From Flectonema sp. DT1601 (lineage: Eukaryota > Euglenozoa > Diplonemea > Diplonemida > Diplonemidae): a stretch of DNA of 64,000 nt. Of the stretch, positions 50,499-61,754 are shown piece after piece; position 1 is the stretch's first letter, and each line of letters starts with the position of its first letter. The translations under genes and the position numbers were made by a program. The stretch is taken from NCBI GenBank assembly GCA_964019425.1, contig OZ025790.1, positions 434,001 through 498,000 of the forward strand. Reading direction: 5' to 3'. The notes beneath the pieces are model-generated. The model saw nothing but the letters and a program-made list of their open reading frames with translations, was not told the DNA's origin and did no database searches.

Positions 50499-51539
50499 AT
50501 GGAATACGTTGACTTCAAGACTGATCCTTATGAGGTATTGGGAGTCCCCCGCAATGCTACCTCAGAAACCATCCGACATGCATATCACAAAAAAGCAAAA
50601 GAACTACATCCAGACAGACAACATGGAAGAAATGATAATGGAGATAAATTTAAAGTTGTTCAGCAGGCTTATGAAACCCTTTCTGATCCTTTACGAAAAC
50701 AAATATACGATTTAGCATCTGGGGGAATTGAGAAACTTTTATTTTGTATCGTATGCACCTTTGTTTCAATATTCTGTCTTAGACTTAGCGGGATTATACT
50801 CATACCTTGGATAATTATATTTATACCAGTCTGGTTATTGAACTGTTGTTTAGTACCAATTTCTTGTGTGATGGCTTCTCAGAAGGAACACTTTCTCGGT
50901 GGTCTTTCTATTGGGTTATTTGTTTTTTTTACTATTATGTTGTACTTGAAGTTAGTTAACGTTATTGAATTGTGGACAACCATAGCGATCCCACTCATAC
51001 TTGGTGATGTTTTTACTTTCATTAGGTCAATAGGAAGGCAGGACTCTGAAGTAGCATGTGGTGGTATCTTTTCACCGATTGCAACTATCGTGAAATACTT
51101 CGCCAGATCAGCTTTTTTAATCTTAGCAGCTGGAAGCATTGATGGGATGTTTGATCTTAATTGGTGGCAGGTATACTCTCCGATGTATTGTCGTTTTGTA
51201 TGTGGCATGGCTGCCATCAACTTCTCAACACCTGACTTTCATTACTTTGACCTTCTAGTGTACGTTCTCTCTATTTCAACTCCATACATTGTAGTTGGGG
51301 GTATTACTGGAAGTTGTTCAGTTCCAATTGTTTATTCTATTCCAATGTCGTTTCTGTTTTGTTGTTTGTTTCAATGTCGTAATAGAACCAAAGAATCGAC
51401 TTCTGATGATGTTAACGAACATTTATTTGGAATGGATGCAACAGGAAAGCCACAAGGTCATGTATTCGTTGACATCCCTCATCGTAGTGTTCCTACTCAA
51501 CAGGATGAGGAGTCTAATCAGCTTTCAGATGTAGATTAA
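50499..51539 (+). CDS. J-domain (DnaJ-like) multi-span membrane protein
   Basis: 346 aa. The J domain occupies residues 8-72 (DPYEVLGVPRNATSETIRHAYHKKAKELHPDR…FKVVQQAYETLSDPLRKQIYD) with the HPD motif intact at 37-39, so it should stimulate an Hsp70. It is followed by about six hydrophobic spans between 80 and 305 and a short hydrophilic tail. The J domain at the N-terminus faces the cytosol if the first span is a signal anchor. The partner compartment (ER or other endomembrane) cannot be read from the sequence. Confidence 0.9.
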   Translation: MEYVDFKTDPYEVLGVPRNATSETIRHAYHKKAKELHPDRQHGRNDNGDKFKVVQQAYETLSDPLRKQIYDLASGGIEKLLFCIVCTFVSIFCLRLSGIILIPWIIIFIPVWLLNCCLVPISCVMASQKEHFLGGLSIGLFVFFTIMLYLKLVNVIELWTTIAIPLILGDVFTFIRSIGRQDSEVACGGIFSPIATIVKYFARSAFLILAAGSIDGMFDLNWWQVYSPMYCRFVCGMAAINFSTPDFHYFDLLVYVLSISTPYIVVGGITGSCSVPIVYSIPMSFLFCCLFQCRNRTKESTSDDVNEHLFGMDATGKPQGHVFVDIPHRSVPTQQDEESNQLSDVD

Positions 51540-51782
51540 GTTTTCTAGTCTTCTCTCTTTGGTAGAAATGTTTTGAAAGACCTATTTGTATAATTATTAA
51601 TCTGAGTATTCATGTTATCGAAGTATCCTGTTTTTGCGTCAACAGTTCTTCAGTGTCAATCCTGAAGGAGTAGGTGATTCTTGAACCCATTGTACTTCAT
51701 CTCCTCAATAGGAATTACAGAACAAGATCAACGGCTCAATTGCATTCTTCTTTTCTGATAAGTTGCTTTTCGGACTGGCCTT
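51540..51782. other. Intergenic, no gene seen
   Basis: 3' UTR and spacer of the J-domain gene. No supported ORF. Confidence 0.4.
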
Positions 51783-51830
51783 TTGAAATAATCAGTTCGG
51801 GTACCTGAACAACAATAGTACTCTTGTTGT
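51783..51830 (+). pseudogene. Relic of the BspA-type LRR gene C-terminus
   Basis: AATCAGTTCGGGTACCTGAA followed by CAACAATAGTACTCT matches the end of the LRR gene at about 34650-34690, with few changes over about 35-40 bp. The flanks are too diverged to follow. Confidence 0.6.
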
Positions 51831-51956
51831 CTTATTGCTTTAACCCAGTATCCCTTTTTTTTTTTTTTAAATAATTAATTTAATATATAAATAATTTTTT
51901 TGTTTCTTCCAGCACCAACTATGTCGTGAGTAAATGTCGTTAATAACCAAAAAAAA

Positions 51957-52592
51957 ATGAAAGTTCAGAGAGAGATAAATCCTTTTATAGCGAAGATTGA
52001 GAGAAAGGAGGTTCATAAAGACCATGGAAGGCGTCGATGGAGAGTAGCCTTAGCCGTGATAGGATTGTTAATGTTCGGAGGAGTTGTTGTGATGAGAACA
52101 CCGGACTCGGAGAAACCAACTCAAAGGCAAACTGATAATAATCCAATTCTCTTACTGCTACCAGATAGTGCTGATAAAGTAGCAGTTCACGTTAACGGAT
52201 TTCAATCTGATCCTCATCGACATGAAGATCCTGGTCTCGCACTTGTTATATTACACCCAGCACCTATAATTATAAAGAGAGGTCATGGTGTTACAGCCTT
52301 AGCAGTGTTCCTGGATGATGTTCCTCCAAGCTTTACTTCGTCTGATGCTGTTCACACAAACTTAGTATCGATCATAAAAGTATTACCGGCATCTGTTAAG
52401 CTTCTTCGTCTCTGTATTCACGATGCGGTATCTCCTCCTGATCCTAAATTAATATCATGGCTACTGAATACATCACTCAGTAGTATTGTTATATCAAATG
52501 GTGTTCATCATTCTTGGAATACGGCAATGCGATTTCACAACTTATCGATGGTGTCACAAGATTCCGAATTAACCTCATGGGCTGTTGTCTGA
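51957..52592 (+). CDS. Type II membrane protein, 211 aa, uncharacterised
   Basis: A basic cytosolic N-terminus (about 1-30, KIERKEVHKDHGRRRWR) is followed by one membrane anchor (VALAVIGLLMFGGVVVM, about 30-46). A lumenal or extracellular domain of about 160 residues comes next. The pattern LPASVKLLRLCIHDAVSPPDPKLISWLLNTSLSSIVISNG looks like a short parallel-beta or LRR-like fold. A decayed copy of the 3' end lies 250 bp downstream and lacks the 10-bp segment (GATTGAGACT, about 52591-52600) that creates the TGA stop here. In the copy the frame runs on as SEHVFSVDNRK, so the C-terminus here may have been recently shortened. Confidence 0.65.
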   Translation: MKVQREINPFIAKIERKEVHKDHGRRRWRVALAVIGLLMFGGVVVMRTPDSEKPTQRQTDNNPILLLLPDSADKVAVHVNGFQSDPHRHEDPGLALVILHPAPIIIKRGHGVTALAVFLDDVPPSFTSSDAVHTNLVSIIKVLPASVKLLRLCIHDAVSPPDPKLISWLLNTSLSSIVISNGVHHSWNTAMRFHNLSMVSQDSELTSWAVV

Positions 52593-52699
52593 TTGAGACT
52601 CAGAGCACGTCTTTTCACTTGATAATAGGAAGTAATTAGCTACGCATTCTTTTTGCACCTGATGAAAAAATGAGGATAGTGAAGATATAGTTGTCAACT

Positions 52700-52730
52700 T
52701 GGTGGTCTACCCTTGACGAGTAGGCCACCA
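52700..52730. other. 11-bp hairpin between gene and its partial copy
   Basis: TGGTGGTCTAC (52700-52710), 9-nt loop, GTAGGCCACCA (52720-52730); one T-G pair, otherwise perfect. Confidence 0.55.
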
Positions 52731-52749
52731 CGTTAGGGTGTAGTCCGCT

Positions 52750-52890
52750 GTTGGTCTCTGTATTCACATCATTCTTGGAATACGGCAATGCGATTTCACA
52801 ACTTATCGATGGTTTCACAAGATTCCGAATTAACCTCATGGGCTGTTGTCTCAGAGCACGTCTTTTCAGTTGATAATAGGAAGTAATATA
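52750..52890 (+). pseudogene. Partial duplicate of the 3' end of the type II membrane protein gene
   Basis: CATTCTTGGAATACGGCAAT and the following ~115 bp match 52510-52636, with the 10-bp difference described for the parent gene. The upstream GTCTCTGTATTCAC piece matches 52411-52424, so an internal block of about 85 bp is missing. Too short to be a gene. Confidence 0.8.
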
Positions 52891-53105
52891 CTTTTTGAGG
52901 AAAGGCAATAACTGTTAAATAGAAACCACATTAGCTTTACGTCGTGTTATATATTATCACCCATTTTCTTACAGCAAAAAAAAAAACATTTTTTTTTTTT
53001 TTTTTTTTTTTTTTAGTAAATGAGATGACTCTATTCTTTTTTCCCTGAAAAAAAAGTGTATTTTATTTTTATTATATTATTTTCAACCAGCACATAGTAG
53101 ACAGT

Positions 53106-56100
53106 ATGTCGTCTGTTCTGCGACTTAAGAGGGATGAGTACATCCACGTGTTGGATAACAATAACAACCTCACGAAATGTGTTTTGGGTCCGCTGACCTT
53201 CACAAGAATGGACCACCAGCAAGTGGTCGTTGAGCAAACTGCTTTTATTGCACTTCCACCGCAAACGTACTGTAGAATTTGCAACCCAGTTACTATGGAT
53301 GGAGGAAAGGTGGTTGAAAATGACCTTGGTGAGGCAGAAATCCAATACGGAGATGAAGAAGTCCGTGTCAACAATGGTAAGAACTGGACAGTACCATTCC
53401 CTCTGTACCCAGGTGAAGTATTAAAACAAGAAGGTAAGGAATCTCCTATTCAGAAGTTAACAGTAGTTGCAAAAAACAAGGCTCTCCGTCTTCGATGTGA
53501 ACGTGACTTTGTTGACAGCGATGGTGTTGCTCACAAGGCTGGAGACGAATACCTATTCGAAGGACCTCGTACATACATTCCATCAGAGAAGGTTAGCTTT
53601 GTTAATAAAGTCAACGCTACAGTTATTAAACCTAACCAGGCACTCAAGCTAAGAGCAATTGTTGATTTCACTGATAGAAATGGAAACGCCAGAAAGGGAG
53701 GATCTGAATGGTTAGTCCGCCAAGAAGGAGCCTACCTCCCATCAGTTGAGGAGGAGATCACTAAGATTGAAAAGGCTTACGTCATCACTGAGAGAGATGC
53801 CATTGAAGTTGAAGCGATCATCACTCACGAAGACTACTTCGGAAAGAAACGTCTTTCTGGAGAGAAATGGCTCGTCACTATCAAAGACACCGCTGCTTAC
53901 ATTCCAGAGGTATGTTATTGTGAATCAATTAAAACATTCTTTACTAACGGTTCCTTTAGGACCTCTGATTTCTTTTTGCACTCTTCCTTGTTATCCTTCG
54001 GATGTTTTCTTGTTGATGTTGCGGATGTTCCCCACGCTGTTCTTCAATACTCGTAAACATGATGATCAATCACCAATAAGAGTAGTGGTGCGTAAGGTCC
54101 TCTTCATGGGATAGCCTCATGACGCACTCACGGTTCCATTAGGACCTCTGATTTCTGTTAGCACACTTCCTTGTTATCCTTCGGATGTTTTCTTGTTGAT
54201 GTTGCGGATGTTCCCCACGCTGTTCTTCAATACTCGTAAACATGATGATCAATCACCAATAAGAGTAGTGGTGCGTAAGGTCCTCTTCATGGGATAGCCT
54301 CATGACGCACTCACGGTTCCATTAGGACCTCTGATTTCTGTTAGCACACTTCCTTGTTATCCTTCGGATGTTTTCTTGTTGATGTTGTGGATGTTCCACA
54401 CGCTGTTCTTCAATACTCGTAAACATGATGATCAATCACCAATAAGAGTAGTGGTGCGTAAGGTCCTCTTCATGGGATAGCCTCATGACGCACTCACGGT
54501 TCCATTAGGACCTCTGATTTCTGTTAGCACACTTCCTTGTTATCCTTCGGATGTTTTCTTGTTGATGTTGTGGATGTTCCACACGCTGTTCTTCAATACT
54601 CGTAAACATGATGATCAATCACCAATAAGAGTAGTGGTGCGTAAGGTCCTCTTCACGGGATAGCCTCATGACGCACTCACGGTTCCATTAGGACCTCTGA
54701 TTTCTGTTAGCACTCTTTCTGTCGAGTTCTTTGTTATCCTCTTGTTGATGTTGTGGATGTTCCACACGCTGTTCTTCAATACTCGTAAACATGATGATCA
54801 ATCACCAATAAGAGTAGTGGTGCGTAAGGTCCTCTTCATGGGATAGCCTCATGACGCACTCACGGTTCCATTAGGACCTCTGATTTCTGTTAGCACACTT
54901 CCTTGTTATCCTTCGGATGTTTTCTTGTTGATGTTGCGGATGTTCCCCACGCTGTTCTTCAATACTCGTAAACATGATGATCAATCACCAATAAGAGTAG
55001 TGGTGCGTAAGGTCCTCTTCACGGGATAGCCTCATGACGCACTCACGGTTCCATTAGGACCTCTGATTTCTGTTAGCACTCTTTCTGTCGAGTTCTTTGT
55101 TATCCTCTTGTTGACGTTGTGGATGTTCCCCACGTTGTTCTTCAATACTCGTAAACATGATGATCAATCACCAATAAGAGTAGTGGTGCGTAAGGTCCTC
55201 TTCATGGGATAGCCTCATGACGCACTCACGGTTCCATTAGGACCTCTGATTTCTGTTAGCACACTTCCTTGTTATCCTTCGGATGTTTTCTTGTTGATGT
55301 TGCGGATGTTCCCCACGCTGTTCTTCAATACTCGTAAACATGATGATCAATCACCAATAAGAGTAGTGGTGCGTAAGGTCCTCTTCATGGGATAGCCTCA
55401 TGACGCACTCACGGTTCCATTAGGACCTCTGATTTCTGTTAGCACTCTTTCTGTCGAGTTCTTTGTTATCCTCTTGTTGATGTTGTGGATGTTCCACACG
55501 CTGTTCTTCAATACTCGTAAACATGATGATCAATCACCAATAAGAGTAGTGGTGCGTAAGGTCCTCTTCATGGGATAGCCTCATGACGCACTCACGGTTC
55601 CATTAGGACCTCTGATTTCTGTTAGCACACTTCCTTGTTATCCTTCGGATGTTTTCTTGTTGATGTTGCGGATGTTCCCCACGCTGTTCTTCAATACTCG
55701 TAAACATGATGATCAATCACCAATAAGAGTAGTGGTGCGTAAGGTCCTCTTCATGGGATAGCCTCATGACGCACTCACGGTTCCATTAGGACCTCTGATT
55801 TCTGTTAGCACTCTTTCTGTCGAGTTCTTTGTTATCCTCTTGTTGATGTTGTGGATGTTCCACACGCTGTTCTTCAATACTCGTAAACATGATGATCAAT
55901 CACCAATAAGAGTAGTGGTGCGTAAGGTCCTCTTCATGGGATAGCCTCATGACGCACTCACGGTTCCATTAGGACCTCTGATTTCTGTTAGCACACTTCC
56001 TTGTTATCCTTCGGATGTTTTCTTGTTGATGTTGCGGATGTTCCCCACGCTGTTCTTCAATACTCGTAAACATGATGATCAATCACCAATAAGAGTAGTG

Positions 56101-58894
56101 GTGCGTAAGGTCCTCTTCACGGGATAGCCTCATGACGCACTCACGGTTCCATTAGGACCTCTGATTTCTGTTAGCACTCTTTCTGTCGAGTTCTTTGTTA
56201 TCCTCTTGTTGATGTTGTGGATGTTCCACACGCTGTTCTTCAATACTCGTAAACATGATGATCAATCACCAATAAGAGTAGTGGTGCGTAAGGTCCTCTT
56301 CATGGGATAGCCTCATGACGCACTCACGGTTCCATTAGGACCTCTGATTTCTGTTAGCACACTTCCTTGTTATCCTTCGGATGTTTTCTTGTTGATGTTG
56401 CGGATGTTCCCCACGCTGTTCTTCAATACTCGTAAACATGATGATCAATCACCAATAAGAGTAGTGGTGCGTAAGGTCCTCTTCATGGGATAGCCTCATG
56501 ACGCACTCACGGTTCCATTAGGACCTCTGATTTCTGTTAGCACTCTTCCTTGTTATCCTTCGGATGTTTTCTTGTTGATGTTGCGGATGTTCCCCACGCT
56601 GTTCTTCAATACTCGTAAACATGATGATCAATCACCAATAAGAGTAGTGGTGCGTAAGGTCCTCTTCATGGGATAGCCTCATGACGCACTCACGGTTCCA
56701 TTAGGACCTCTGATTTCTGTTAGCACACTTCCTTGTTATCCTTCGGATGTTTTCTTGTTGATGTTGCGGATGTTCCCCACGCTGTTCTTCAATACTCGTA
56801 AACATGATGATCAATCACCAATAAGAGTAGTGGTGCGTAAGGTCCTCTTCACGGGATAGCCTCATGACGCACTCACGGTTCCATTAGGACCTCTGATTTC
56901 TGTTAGCACTCTTCCTGTCGAGTTCTTTGTTATCCTTCGGTTGTCCTTTTGTTGGTATCGTCGATCGTATTTTATTTATTCTATGTTTTTGATGGAAGTA
57001 TTATTTATGAGTCTATTTGCACAACGGTGAGCAATTAAACTAAAATAAAAATAGGTAACCCAAGTTGTTGTTGACCGCAAGTCAATTACTACCCTGTCAA
57101 ACAGACAATACTGCATTGTATTGGATCCTCTTGTTGATGGTGTTCAGATCTTTGGACACAGAGAGATCAGAAAGGGTGAAGGTGAAGGTACCTCGTTCTT
57201 CCTTCTTCCAGGAGAGAGACTTGAGAACAACCGTGTCATGGATATTACTATTCTAGGTTCTGATGAAGCTCTCCTAGTTAAGGCTGTTGAGCAATTTCAG
57301 GATGGTGACAACGTTCGTCAACCAGGTGAGAAGTGGATGTTGACTGGTCCACTTGAATACATCCCACCTGTTGAGGTTGAGATTCTTGACACTAGAAAGG
57401 CGATGCCTCTCGACAAGAACGAAGGAATCTACATCAGAAATGAAACCACTGGTAAGGTTTCTATGATCACAGGAACTACTCACATGAGACAGAATGATGA
57501 AATCTTGTGGGAGAAGGTTCTTCCAGATGTTGTCGAAGAGCTTCTTCAGTGCCCTCGTGGAACAAAGCATCTTGTAAAGGACCCTGCTAGAGGACTTTCT
57601 GTCAGAGACAAGACAAAGGCGGTTCGTTTTAACATCCCTCACAACTCTGCCGTACAAATTTACGACTACGCCGGAAAGGAACCACGTATTGTATTCGGAC
57701 CTGATCTCGTTATGTTAGCTCCTGATGAGTCATTCACCGTATTGAGTCTTTCTGGAGACAAGCCAAAGGTTCCAAATGTAATTAAGTCTCTTCAGCTTCG
57801 TCTTGGGCCTGAGTTTATGACTGATGTAATCACCGTTGAGACATCTGATCACGCTCGTTTAGAACTCCGTCTATCATACAACTGGCAGTTTAAGTTTGAC
57901 AGAGAAGACAGAGATGAGTGTAAGAAACTGTTTTCAGTTCCTGACTTTGTTGGAGATGCTTGCAAGGCCATTGCTGGACGAGTTAGAGGACAGGTTGCAA
58001 TGGAATCGTTTGACTCCTTTCATAGAAACTCCGCTCGTATTATTAGAGGAGCGGTATTCGGATTTGATGAAAACAAGAAGATTAAAGAATCATTCAAATT
58101 CACAGCAAACAACCTCGTCATCACTAACGTTGATATCCAGTCAGTAGAACCTGTTGATCAAAAGACTCGTGATTCCCTTCAAAAGTCCGTCCAACTGGCA
58201 ATTGAAATTACCACCAAATCGCAAGAAGCTACTGCCAGACACAAAGCTGAACGTGAAGCGCAGACCGCGAACAGTGAATTGGAAAGACGTAAGTTGAAGG
58301 TATGCTACGTTACTCATATTTACTATTCATGTGACGACTAAACTAGTAATCCTTTTCATGTATAAATATACTTCCCGTTGTAAACAAACAACTAAATTAT
58401 AACAATCACAGGATGCTGCCGTCTCTGAAAGACAAAAGAAGGATTACCTAAAGCTTCAAGCTGAGAACGAAGCGATTGAAGCAACTGGACAGGCAAAGGC
58501 TGAGGCTGAGGCTCGCGCTGAAGCGCTATTGATTGAGGCAAAGAGTGAACTTGAGCAGGCGCAGTTGAAGGCTAGCGCTCAGAAGATTAGTGCCGATGCT
58601 GACTTAGACATGATGAAGAGAAAGCATCAAACTACCTTGGATTACCAGCAAAAACTGAACGACTTAGAAGTTGAAAAGGTCGACAGACTCAGTAAGATTG
58701 AAGCTGAGAAGTTTGAGAGCACTATGGACGCTATAGGACCAGAAACAATCCTTGCCATGGCGAAGGCTGGACCAGAATTGCAGGCACAACTTCTGGAAGG
58801 ATTGGGTCTCAAGGGATATCTTATTACAGACGGAAACTCTCCAATCAATCTCTTCAACACTGCTGGTGGTATGATTGGAGCACCAACTCAATAA
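53106..58894 (+). CDS. MVP: Major vault protein
   Basis: Exons 53106-53909, 57055-58299 and 58412-58894 give 843 aa, the usual length. All junctions are phase 0, with GTATGT and GTATGC donors. The N-terminal vault repeats are clear ([47 protein letters not shown]). The shoulder domain follows ([81 protein letters not shown]). The cap helix is Ala/Glu/Lys-rich, and the cap end [37 protein letters not shown] is near-diagnostic. MVP alone assembles the vault shell; its cell role is still debated. The protein looks whole. Intron 1 is 3145 nt, almost entirely a 183-bp satellite; intron 2 is 112 nt. Codon use is GC-leaning, suggesting good expression. Confidence 0.97.
53948..56945 (+). repeat. 183-bp satellite, 16 full copies plus one partial, in MVP intron 1
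   Basis: CGGTTCC occurs at 53948 and then every 183 bp exactly up to 56876, with no net length change in any unit. Two unit types differ in a 40-bp block (CACACTTCCTTGTTATCC… versus CACTCTTTCTGTCGAGTTC…). From 54680 to 56509 they alternate strictly, making a 366-bp higher-order unit repeated five times. Confidence 0.98.
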
Positions 58895-59474
58895 GTGAGT
58901 CTGTCGTAAGTTATTGCTCTTCTCGCCTCTCTGATTCCCTTTCATCTTTTGGGACTCTTTGCGAATTAGTGTTCTAGGGGTAACCAGTTGGTCACAAAGA
59001 GCGTCCCATCATCCATCTTATTATTTTGACACCGAACGCAGTGGGAAAACTAACACTTTTATTATTATTATTTTTCTTTTCCCGTTATATTCCCTTATTG
59101 GCTATTTCATTTTCTTTTCTCTTTTGTTGTTGAAGAAACATAATATTTTTTTTCAAGAGGGGTGGGGGACAATGAGAGTGAGGGGGTAAAGGAAAAAAAA
59201 AAAAAAAAAAGCCGAATAATTATCGACCGTTACTCGTTTTGCTCACAACTCTTTCAACTTGTCCTTTTCTGTATTTGTGATCCACATGCTGTGCACGAGA
59301 GTTTCTTAGGAATGAGCTGTTTTAGGTTAATTATTTACTCTGCCGTTGGGACCAGCATATGGGCAAAAAGTAATGTAAGTCCTGCCCTCTGCTTGTTTTT
59401 TTTCTTCCTTTTTTATTCCCCCGCCGCCTCCTCTTAGTGCTCTTAAAGAGAAATTACGCATAGTAAAGAGCAAG

Positions 59475-59508
<34 letters not shown>

Positions 59509-60332
59509 CATGCGGTGTGCACAAGCGCTTACTGCTACGACATTATACTAGCCTGTTGATAGGAAAAGGCCGCTTCTGGACCGTTATGTGCTTTTTTTTC
59601 ATTTTTCGCCTCACGTCCTCAATCCCCCAATAATTCTTGAGCTTCTTACCTTCCTCTCTGGTTTTATTTTGCTTTTCGATATCGCTTTTTTTTTTTTTTT
59701 TTTTTTTTTTTTTGATGTATTCTCTAGTGGGTTTTTCTTTTTTTTTTCGGTTACGTTTACCGAAGTTATCAGCTTTTTAACACCAAAAATGTTGTTCGTC
59801 CCTTTTTTTTTTTAAAAAAGATGAAAAGCTAACTGTGCACAGTAGTCCGGCAGTAGTACTCTAGTCAAAAAACGGACGTGGTTTTAAAAAAAAATAAAAA
59901 AAAAATAAAAGGAAAATTGATAATTTTTAAGAAAAAAAAAAAAAAGAAAAGGAGAAGAAGAAGATAAAAGAAAAATAAAATAAAAGAGCTTTAAAAAAAA
60001 AATAAAAAAAAAAAAGAATCTTAAAAAAATAAATAAAAAAAAAAGCGAAAGAATATTAAAACAGACAACTACAACTTACCATGTCGTCAACATATCCCAT
60101 TACTTTTCATGAGTTTAAGCTGAAGGCTAGTTGCAAAAAAAAAAAAAAAAAAAAAAACATAACTCCCCGACCGTTCTCACTGTGGCCAGTCCTGTCTGCA
60201 CTCGTTTCTGTTTTTCCAGCTCTTCTGCCAATCCATTTCCCCGATTGATTTTTACTTTTTCTTAATATGATTTTTTAATAATTTTTAAATTATTTTTAAT
60301 TAAATCCACTCTCCCCTCTTCACAGCCCAACC
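58895..60332. other. 1.4 kb intergenic region, low complexity
   Basis: An 11-bp hairpin with a 2-nt bulge (GGGACTCTTTG 58951-58961 with CAAAGA-GC-GTCCC 58995-59007) follows the MVP stop. The rest is long A and T runs, with about 59880-60050 almost pure A/T. A short ATG frame at 60080 (SSTYPITFHEFKLKASC) ends in an A run and is not supported as a gene. Confidence 0.5.
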
Positions 60333-61365
60333 ATGTTGTCGGGTGAAGATGAAGAAGGTCCAACAACGAGATCTGGGATACTAACGTACCTGGTTGAAGT
60401 ACAGCAAGAGATCGACAATCCAACAGCAGTTGAAAAGAAAGTTTCTTTTGAATTGGGTCCTTCTGCTGACCTTCAAAAAAAACTTGCGAGTAAAGCGAGC
60501 GAAGTCACCGAACGTAATGAAAAAGAACAAGAATTGAATGACCAAAAAAGAAAGAGGGATCGACTTGCGAGGTTTGGAATTGTTCACGTTGACGGAGACG
60601 GAAAGCCTTCTGGAAACCTTGAGGCGGACCGACTGGCCTATAGATTAAAGAAATTTGGTATGTCTACCTGTCACTCTCCCTCTCTCTCTCTCTTGTTCAA
60701 ACTGATATCCCAACTCAATTCAATTGTAACAATCACAGGAAGCCTTCCTCAGGAAGCATCTGGAGCTGCTTTATTAATATCCGAGTTAGAAGAGAATAAA
60801 CTCGCTGAGAGAATGTCTCGTTGGGGTATGTTCTGGTGTTCAACAACAAAAAAGCCTTTTCCGAGATGTGTTGAAAGAAAAACAAATAAACAAAACAGGA
60901 GAAACTCCAGAAGCAAAAACAGCACTGGACGAGCTGCATAAACAAAACACTCAACAGAAGTCAAAGAGACAGCGGGAAGATGATTCAAAGCCCTCATTGA
61001 AAAGATTGAAGGATGGATGTCTTGCCACACCTACACAGCAGAACTTTGAAAAGCAAAAAAATAAACAGCCGACAGTAAGTGGATCAGGTAGGGGAGCAAA
61101 ACAAAAACTGGAAGAACTACAAAAGCAACTTAATGTACAGCACCAGAAACAGCAACAACTTCTACAACAGAAAAAACAACAGCAGCATCCAAAACAACAG
61201 CAGCACCCAAAACAACAGGTCCAAGGCGGTAAAAAGGCGAAAACAAAAGCTAAGCCACAACAACAGCAACAGAAACAGCAGCAACAGCAACAACAGCAGA
61301 AGAGGAAATTTAACTCGGTAATACAACGTGTAACAGCAGGTTCCAACTTATCTTCGATGTGGTAG
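60333..61365 (+). CDS. SARNP/Tho1-like nuclear RNA-binding protein
   Basis: Exons 60333-60657, 60739-60825 and 60899-61365 give 292 aa, with introns of 81 and 73 nt. Three copies of the short motif seen in SARNP/Tho1 (RxxRFG) occur: RLARFGI (about 83-89), RLKKFG and RMSRWG. In SARNP and Tho1 such RFG-containing segments bind RNA and the helicase UAP56/Sub2 in mRNA export. No SAP domain is visible at the N-terminus. The C-terminal third is Lys- and Gln-rich with poly-Gln runs, typical of a disordered nuclear protein. Both introns interrupt the Gly codon of an RFG-type motif in phase 1. The start ATG follows CTTCACAG. Confidence 0.7.
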
Positions 61366-61754
61366 TCTTCCTGACATCGTCTGGGAAACAATTTAAACAC
61401 GGCTACGGTTGATTGTCACATTCATGTGCAGCAACGCTGTTTTGGGACATCTAACTTGTCCTTCCGCAGGTGTTTCAGGGAGAAGAAGCACTGGGGGAAT
61501 TCTTTTTTTTTTTTTTAAAAATTGGGAAAACCGGATTTTTCATCCACATGTTTCCACCACTTGTAACTAACCGACAACTACTTTATATTTGTGATTTAAG
61601 TACTTAAGATTGATCGGATATGAAATATGAAAACTTTCCGTCTTTTGGCAGTCAGATTCTTCTACGAGCGTTATTTTCCATATTATGAATTGTTGTGTGT
61701 TAGCCGTCACTGTTTATCTCATTTCAGACAGCCATGTGAATAATATTATAAGGT
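61366..61754. other. Intergenic, no gene seen
   Basis: Spacer with one T run and a TTTCAG acceptor-like site near 61728. Confidence 0.4.

Noticed and set aside
59600-60060. Long A/T runs as a possible origin or centromere
   Set aside because: Such runs occur in nearly every spacer of the window; nothing else singles this one out.
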